Shown piece after piece: positions 59,373 to 64,000 of a DNA stretch of 64,000 bases. The stretch is taken from positions 18,222,206 to 18,286,205 of the forward strand of contig NC_133122.1 of the NCBI RefSeq assembly GCF_033568475.1. The letters run 5' to 3'. Position numbers and translations under genes: made by a program. The DNA is from Henckelia pumila. Taxonomy: Eukaryota > Streptophyta > Magnoliopsida > Lamiales > Gesneriaceae. The notes under the pieces were generated by a model. The model was not told the origin of the DNA, made no database searches, and saw only the letters and a list, made by a program, of their open reading frames with translations. Numbering within the stretch: the first letter of the stretch is position 1; the number at the start of each line of letters is the position of its first letter.

Positions 59373-62201
59373 ATGGAAGTGCTGATGACCAGTAGCCGCT
59401 GCATTGTCTTTGTATTTCTTTTGGGTGCATTTTCTTGCCAGGTTTCAGCATTGCTCAATCTCACTCTCCCTGGCCAGCACCCGGACCCTGAATCCGTGGC
59501 TCAAGATGTTCACAGGCAAGATTTTGCTTCATGGGTTTTTGGATTCTTTTCAAATTTTTTCTTGTGGGTTTCTGTTCAAGTTTCTCCCGTCTCACTTCCT
59601 CTGCATTTGGCCTTAAATACTTTAGTTCAACACTCAAAGTGTTTGTTTACTTTACGGTGTTCTACGGCAATGTGCGTGTTTAGGATTACAATTCCCGTGT
59701 CTCCAGCTCTCTATAACACAAAATATGAGCATCACAGTACTTGTGGGAATTTTTTTTATTGTCGCCAGTGTTTTACAGTAAAAATGTTCTACTAAATTCT
59801 TGTTGGCGCAGGCCCCAAGAGAACAAGAACAAGTTTTTCTTCTTGCATCTGTGGTCTTCCATGCCCAGACATCTTCTGTGTGTTTGGATCTGTACACTTG
59901 CTTGAATTCTTGGATACTTTTAAGCTAAAGTGTGGTCCTCCATCAACTTTTCAAGTTTTCTGTTGCATGCCATGGAATCCTATGTGTGCCTTCTTCCATA
60001 AATTGACTATTGACAAGTCCTAATAAATAAATAAATAAATGTTCAATCTAGTTTTATATCTTATACTGGGCCCTGAAAAGATTTTGTTGGGGATTGATTT
60101 CCTGCAGAAGAGTTAATGCATCTATGTCAAGAAGACAAATGCTATCCTACACCACCGGTGACCAGTCATCCACTTGCTTCACAGGCAATCCCATGGATGA
60201 CTGCTGGCGTTGCGACCCCAACTGGCAACTCAATCGCCAAAGGCTCGCGGATTGCGGCATTGGGTTCGGACAGTACGCCCTCGGTGGCAAAGGTGGGCGT
60301 TACTACGTGGTGACAGATTCATCCGACGATGATGCGGTGAACCCGAAACCGGGAACCCTTCGCTATGCGGTCATTCAAACCGAACCACTGTGGATTGTCT
60401 TCCCCACCAATATGCTCATTCGTCTCTCCCAAGAGCTGATTTTTAACTCCTACAAGACTCTGGACGGCCGGGGAGCGAACGTGCATATAACCGGGGGCGG
60501 GTGCTTAACTTTGCAATACATAAACAATGTCATCATTCATAACATACACATACACCATTGCTACCAATCGGGGGAGACGAATGTTAGGTCGAGCCCGACG
60601 CACTACGGGTGGCGTACGCTTTCGGATGGTGATGGCATCTCCATATTTGGATCGAGGGACATCTGGATCGATCATTGCTCGTTGTCGAATTGTAAAGACG
60701 GGTTGATCGATGCCGTAATGGGATCCACTGCTATCACCATATCTAACAACATTTTTTCTCACCATAACGAGGTGATGCTATTAGGCCATAGCGACAGTTA
60801 TTTGCCGGATTCCGGGATGCAAGTGACTATAGCTTTTAACCATTTCGGTAAAAAACTGATTCAGAGGATGCCGAGGTGTAGGAGGGGATACATACATGTA
60901 GTAAACAATGACTTCACTAGGTGGGAAATGTATGCCATTGGAGGGAGTGCGAGTCCTACTATCAATAGCCAAGGAAACCGCTACATCGCCTCTTTCGATG
61001 ACAATGCAAAGGAGGTAGTAATATTGGAAGAGCTCATTTACATTTTCTTATGAAGCTTTTTTCACAGGATTACATATTTTACTGACTTAGAAGGGTTTGT
61101 CCAAGAATCCATGATGATCAAACTAATTCGTGTTGTAGGTTACAAAAAGGTTGGATACTTCGGATGGAGAATGGAGGAACTGGAATTGGAGGAGTGAAGG
61201 AGACATAATGGTGAATGGAGCGTTTTTTGTGGCATCAGGACAAGATGTTGGGGTGAAATACGAGAAGGCTTATAGTGTGGAGCCAAAATCAGCTGCTGAT
61301 ATTGACTTGCTCACGCTCAACGCGGGTGTCCTTCGGAGCAGGTCGTTTTATTTGTTCTTTCTAACTTTGTTTCTCTTTTTCCCTTTTGTCCTGTCTCTTG
61401 CTTTCGCTCTTTTTCTTAGAAGAACTGGTCACATATTTTGTTTGCTTCTCAGTTAAAATGCTAAGAGAATCCTACGTGGTACATACTATCTTGCAAACAT
61501 TGACAAAATTTGAACCAGAGCCAGATTATCTCCGCCCCACCCGCCCATTGGTTGACTTTAAAAAACCATTGGTTGACAAAAATAGTTTTCATCTTCCTAA
61601 ATGTTTAGGTACTCTATTTTTAGTCCCCTTTGCCATTGGATCCTTGACATGATTGTATCTATATCGTCTTTTTTGAGTCCACACTCACTTTATGAAAAAA
61701 AAAATGGGTTCAATTTTTGGGAGAAATCAATTGTACCACCTTGAAAACATTTTCAATTTGTCCATAAGTGTTATAAATTAAACTTGGACTGGACTTAACT
61801 CATTTCAAAAGCTAGCTCAAAAGATGAGGTTTGCCCTTGTTCATATAAAGAGGTCCAGGTTATTTAGCCAACCTATGTGGGACATAAATCAATACACCAA
61901 CAATAAGACGAGCCATATCTCCTTGCATCCATCCTTTACTAAGGGAGCACGCACAACATTGTAACAGAAGTCATCATCCAAATGTTATACCTAACTTCGT
62001 TTTTGCATCAGCAGGGGTAACAAGCTATCTAAGTGGACAGGAGATGGTTCTGGAGCTGATTCGTCCGACGGGTTTGATGACTATGACGACTACTCGGAGA
62101 GCCAAAAGCCTTGCACTAATAACTCTGTCCTGACCACTTTTCTAACGATCTTGATGATCTTTTTATTTCTACAACTGCCCTTCTATAATGCAAGCCCATG
62201 A
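59373..62201 (+). CDS. Pectate lyase-like protein with GPI-type tail, four exons
   Basis: Polysaccharide lyase family 1, which cleaves de-esterified pectin in the cell wall by beta-elimination. Exons are 59373-59515, 60108-61014, 61139-61341 and 62015-62201, joining to 479 residues. Residues 1-26 are a signal peptide. Hallmarks are [13 protein letters not shown] at 233-237 and [12 protein letters not shown] from 245 (calcium-site aspartates). RMPRCRRG from 301 carries the expected catalytic Arg301. After the lyase domain come an acidic linker ([12 protein letters not shown]) and a hydrophobic C-terminus ([17 protein letters not shown]), like a GPI-anchor signal. Ordinary plant pectate lyases lack this tail; Arabidopsis PMR6 has one, so this may be a PMR6 relative. 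Introns 2 and 3 are GT-AG; intron 1 starts GCAAG. The ATG at 59373 was chosen because it opens the signal peptide; an in-frame ATG at 59271 precedes it. Confidence 0.93.
61760..61920. repeat. Repeat-derived segment in intron 3
   Basis: The stretch with caaaagctagctcaaaagatg, gaggtttgccc and tatgtgggacataaat resembles a sequence found in small terminal-repeat retroelements and similar dispersed repeats of angiosperms. I see no matching terminal repeat, so it is only a suspected remnant. It could explain why intron 3 is the longest in the gene (673 bp). Confidence 0.35.
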
Positions 62202-62965
62202 AATGACTATGGGAGAGGAGAAGCCTAAGTACGGTTTCCTTCCAGCATTTTAGTTGTTATATTTAGTTTTACTAATTTCAAGAAAATTTTCTAGTACAAA
62301 CCCAAAAATCAAAATTGAAGAAATAGTGGATTTGGGATCTGGTTATTAAAGATTCAAGGGCGCAGACCTTTCAAGTTAATTTACGACCTTTGCCAATCGA
62401 CTCTGCCCCTTAAAGTTATAAATCATTAAACAGATCCTTGAATTCATCCTCATCATAAAATCACCAAATGGGAAAAACATTCAAATTTCATACATGTGGA
62501 GAAAAAATGTTAAATTCTCACAACACACTTGGATGACCTCAGTATGTTTTCTGTTGAATCCATGAACTGGTACCACAAGAATAATCTCAGTGTTTGGAGA
62601 CACGGCTAGTTGGTGTTATACGCATCTTTAAAAACATAACACTGGACTCAATGAACCAAATTAATTAATTACAAAGATTTAAGAATACTTGCATGGAAAA
62701 AGTACAAAAAATATGGAATTACCGTTGTGATCGATTTGAGTTCACGTTCGACAGGTTCCATGAACTTGAAATCTCTTTCAGTAGAATTTTACCGTTTTTG
62801 TCACACATAATTAAAATTTAAAAAATAACACATGTAAATATAAAAAAACACACATAATTAAGAAAAAAATACATTATTATTATTTATCCCCATGTAAACT
62901 CCAGATACGTTCGATCAAATCCTTTTGAAGTCTATAATTCAAAAATTTACGGTGGCATATATTCA
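62202..62965. other. 3' flank of the pectate lyase-like gene
   Basis: It should hold the 3' UTR. Beyond that it is AT-rich sequence with no recognisable feature before the transposase pseudogene. Confidence 0.45.
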
Positions 62966-62969
62966 TTAT

Positions 62970-63800
62970 CTCAAGCAGAAAAATCACGATCTTCGACAAT
63001 ATCCTCTCTTTCGTCCTCCACAATCATGTTATGAAGAATTATGCAAAGTCTTCATTATATAATCTAAATCAATTGAATCTTACTTGTGGGATGGGTCTCT
63101 CACAATGTGCCAATGTGCTTGGAGTACATCAAATGCTCGTTCAACATATTGTTTCATGCCCTATTAATATCTTGCAAAAGTCCTATGTTTTTGTGAAAGA
63201 GGCCAAGAGATTGTTTTGACAAAGGCGGCCCAATATGGATAAATTTCATCGGCTAGATCATACCACATGTTGTACTCGTTCCTGTTCATCTCAAATCGCA
63301 CCGGAGGGGATTCACCCTTTGCAAGATTTAAGAACAAATTACCTCTCCAGCACATTGAAGTCGTTATTACATCCTGGTACGCAGAAGTATGCGTGTCAAA
63401 TCCATAAATCTTTCGATGCAATTGCTTGAAGTATGAATGAAGGTTCTGTTTTATGTCTACTTTGATATTGTCCTGCACAAGCTGTTAGACAATTTGTTCA
63501 AGCCCAGTACATACAATCAATACTTCCAAGCATCCCGAGAAATCCCCTTGGAGTATTTTCAACAGTTATGCGAGCAACATCCTCACGTGTTGATTGCCTC
63601 AAATATTGCTCAGAAATATATCATACACAGCCGTGTAAAATGTTTTCAAACATTCCAACGCAGTCGATGCGCCTATTCTAAATTATTCGTCAACACCCGC
63701 TACATCATGTGCAAGCAGTCGAACTACAGTCGTAACCTTCTGGTGTGATGACAACCCATGCATACTGGTTGCGTCCCTTCGTTGGACAAATTAAGACACG
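62970..63800 (-). pseudogene. PIF/Harbinger-like (plant transposon protein) transposase pseudogene
   Basis: On the minus strand, fragments line up in the order of plant DDE transposases of the PIF/Harbinger type. These are RRDATSMHGLSSHQKVTTVV (about 63780-63720), IGASTALECLKTF, ASKDLWI..HAYF..PG.NND.NVLER, and the longest intact piece ESPPVRFEMNRNEYNMWYDL with YPYWAAFVKTI (about 63320-63200). VERAFDVLQAHWHIVRDPS and a terminal LHN...EDERED segment come last, near 63000. At least four frame changes and several stop codons break it. These proteins cut and rejoin DNA with a partner Myb-like protein. No terminal repeats were found, and the right end may lie past the window. Confidence 0.78.
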
Positions 63801-64000
63801 TTTATCTGTAAAGCTTCAAAAATTATCAGAAACAAAGATCTCCTCATTCGAATCGCCTTCGAAAATCTTTATATAATCTCTCAGCCCCAACAATACCTCT
63901 CGATCCTTTTGTTTATTTTTTAACCACTTTTGCAACTTGATCTCCCATTTCATACAAAGTGGGATGCTAAAAAAATCGATAGCTCGATTGTTGTCTTATC
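63801..64000. other. Upstream part of the transposase remnant or intergenic
   Basis: The bases following the recognisable transposase on its N-terminal side show no clear homology by eye. They may be its decayed N-terminus. Confidence 0.35.

Noticed and set aside
1..64000. tRNA or rRNA genes
   Set aside because: TGGTATCAGAG-type matches are retrotransposon primer sites, not tRNA genes. No cloverleaf or rRNA sequence was seen.

Overview
The window is nuclear DNA from a flowering plant, probably a eudicot. The evidence is AT-rich intergenic DNA, nested LTR retrotransposons with initiator-Met-tRNA primer sites, MITEs, and two intron-containing plant genes with signal peptides. I cannot name the species.

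1-28,677: one nested retrotransposon block. Its scaffold, on the minus strand, is a non-coding Copia/SIRE-like LARD family laid out as LTR - internal - LTR - internal - LTR, with LTRs at <1-1529, 12099-14005 and 26773-28677. The middle LTR is shared. Three elements landed in the two internal regions: a nearly intact 9.0-kb Tekay/Del-type Gypsy element (2847-11860), a 6.9-kb Gypsy element that keeps gag but has lost a working pol (15110-21971), and a 4.35-kb defective Copia element (22184-26535). The Tekay and the Copia element hit equivalent positions of the two internal copies, one base apart.

28,678-40,920: a 9.4-kb Gypsy-type element (29063-38511) with a decayed interior but under 1 % LTR divergence sits inside a roughly 128-bp MITE. 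AT-rich intergenic DNA and one unrecognised 99-codon ORF follow.

40,921-43,080 (minus): a complete seven-exon alpha carbonic anhydrase gene, predicted secreted, with a MITE in intron 2. Its distal upstream DNA begins a 4.36-kb direct duplication (43211-47567 and 48912-53269). A 1.34-kb piece of a SIRE-type retrotransposon sits exactly at the junction. Each copy carries a 432-bp MITE-like element.

53,270-59,372: intergenic DNA with a hAT-type DNA element, a cluster of five fold-back MITEs set in (TA)n microsatellites, a short SINE-like insertion and small tandem repeats.

59,373-62,201 (plus): a complete four-exon pectate lyase-like gene with a signal peptide and a GPI-type hydrophobic tail (PMR6-like architecture). 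Its first intron appears to be of the GC-AG type. The window ends with a decayed PIF/Harbinger-like transposase pseudogene (about 62,970-63,800, minus).

The two host genes probably act independently, both in the secretory pathway or apoplast: carbonic anhydrase on CO2/bicarbonate, and the lyase on wall pectin. All exon boundaries were read by eye from frame and splice signals. All LTR divergences are hand counts.
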